From Micrococcales bacterium (GTDB lineage: Bacteria > Actinomycetota > Actinomycetes > Actinomycetales > Dermatophilaceae): 5,775 bases of DNA. Shown here piece by piece: positions 5,051-5,775 of this stretch. The translations under genes and the position numbers were made by a program. The notes under the pieces were generated by a model. That model searched no databases. It had not been told where the DNA came from and saw nothing but the letters and a program-made list of their open reading frames with translations. The first letter of the stretch is position 1. Every line of letters starts with the position of its first letter. Location of the stretch: assembly GCA_003157445.1 (NCBI GenBank), contig PMJN01000179.1, positions 1 to 5,775 on the forward strand. Reading direction: 5' to 3'.

Positions 5051-5775
5051 ATGTTCACTCGTATCGCCGTGGTTAACCGTGGTGAGCCCGCGGTACGCCT
5101 CATTCGCGCCGTGCGCGAGCTGAACGAGGAACATGGCTACGGGATCAAAGTCATCGCCCTGCATACCGAGGCTGAGCAGAGAACGCTTTTTGTGCGTTCG
5201 GCCGATGAAGCAGTTTGCCTTCGCGAGGTCGCTTCGCCCAGCGGTCCTTACCTCGATCACGAGGAGCTCGAGCGGGCGCTGCGTGTCAGCCGGGCTGATG
5301 CGGTGTGGGTGGGCTGGGGATTTGTGGCCGAGGACCCGGTCTTTGCCGACCTCTGCGAGCGGCTGGGGCTGGTGTTCATCGGTCCACCGGCCCAAGCGAT
5401 GCGACAGCTGTGCGACAGGATTGAGGTCAGGCTCCTGGCCGAGAAGACCGATGTTCCCGTGGCCCCCTGGAGCGGCGGACCGGTCTCAAACCGGCAGGAG
5501 GCAGCCCGCCATGGCGACGTCATCGGGTACCCGTTGGCGATCAAGGCCAGGAGCGGCCGGGGTAGTAGGGGTATCCGGGTTGTCGGATCGCCAGATGAGC
5601 TGGCGGTCGCGTTCGAACGCAGCCAGAGCGAGGCCGAGAACGCGTTCGCCGATCCGGTCGTGTTCATGGAGTCTCTGGTCAGCGATGGTCGCAACCTCGA
5701 GGTGCAGATCATCGCCGACGCCTACGGCACTGTCTGGGCGCCTGGGGTCCGAGACTGCTCCATCCAACGTCGCAA
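5051..5775 (+). CDS. Biotin carboxylase domain, start of an acyl-CoA carboxylase (3' end outside window)
   Basis: These are the first 241 residues of a biotin carboxylase, which uses ATP and bicarbonate to carboxylate biotin. MFTRIAVVNRGEPAVRLIRAVREL is the N-terminal biotin carboxylase motif. DAVWVGWGFVAEDPVFADL (83-101) and FIGPPAQAM followed by VPVAPWSGG resemble the fused long-chain acyl-CoA carboxylases of mycobacteria and eukaryotic ACC more than stand-alone AccC (HPGYGFLSEN). ATP-grasp elements follow: GYPLAIKA with Lys165, a loop at 166-174, Glu207 and RDCSIQRR at 234-241. Compared with E. coli AccC, several ATP-site positions differ: Arg123 for Lys116, a loop RSGRGSRG instead of the poly-Gly loop, and Asn215 for His209. 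I infer, without seeing it, that BCCP and carboxyltransferase domains follow in the same polypeptide. The gene has its own ribosome site and probably its own promoter, separate from the lepB operon. Confidence 0.85.
   Translation, partial: MFTRIAVVNRGEPAVRLIRAVRELNEEHGYGIKVIALHTEAEQRTLFVRSADEAVCLREVASPSGPYLDHEELERALRVSRADAVWVGWGFVAEDPVFADLCERLGLVFIGPPAQAMRQLCDRIEVRLLAEKTDVPVAPWSGGPVSNRQEAARHGDVIGYPLAIKARSGRGSRGIRVVGSPDELAVAFERSQSEAENAFADPVVFMESLVSDGRNLEVQIIADAYGTVWAPGVRDCSIQRR

Noticed and set aside
4907..5395. Minus-strand ORF over the intergenic region and carboxylase start
   Set aside because: It overlaps the MFTRIAVVNRGE start and the following conserved carboxylase codons in antisense. 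No recognisable domain.

Overview
The window looks like an actinobacterial chromosome: GC-rich by eye, frequent GTG starts, strong GGAGG/GAGAGG ribosome sites, and the gene order rplS - lepB - rnhB - DUF2469, which is conserved in actinobacteria (M. tuberculosis has the same order with one lepB). The 3' gene resembles the fused long-chain/acetyl-CoA carboxylases of mycobacteria and propionibacteria. Propionibacteriaceae is my best guess, but the sequence alone does not prove it.

Layout, all on the + strand: the last 50 codons of rplS (1-154); four consecutive type I signal peptidase genes, called lepB1 (244-873), lepB2 (870-1643), lepB3 (1714-2961) and lepB4 (3043-3816) here; rnhB (3813-4538); a DUF2469 gene (4589-4906); a 144-bp intergenic region with a perfect inverted repeat; and the first 241 codons of a biotin carboxylase-type protein (5051 to the window end). 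Genes from lepB1 to DUF2469 overlap or are joined by tiny ORFs whose ends overlap their neighbours (GTGA or ATGA), so they look like one translationally coupled operon. The signal peptidases would release exported proteins from the membrane. RNase HII removes ribonucleotides from DNA and is cotranscribed by position rather than by pathway.

Two things stand out. First, lepB3 carries about 195 extra residues before its single membrane segment. Most of this is an Arg/Glu-rich array of about fifteen 10-12-residue units, absent from the other three copies. Second, the short gaps between lepB copies contain recognisable debris of the duplications that made the cluster. A 25-codon ORF joins the start of rnhB to the end of lepB1. 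A second gap has an rnhB-like start followed by a copy of the 46-bp rnhB/DUF2469 spacer. lepB2 and lepB4 also share a 160-bp tract with one mismatch, suggesting recent duplication or gene conversion. lepB1 is the divergent member.
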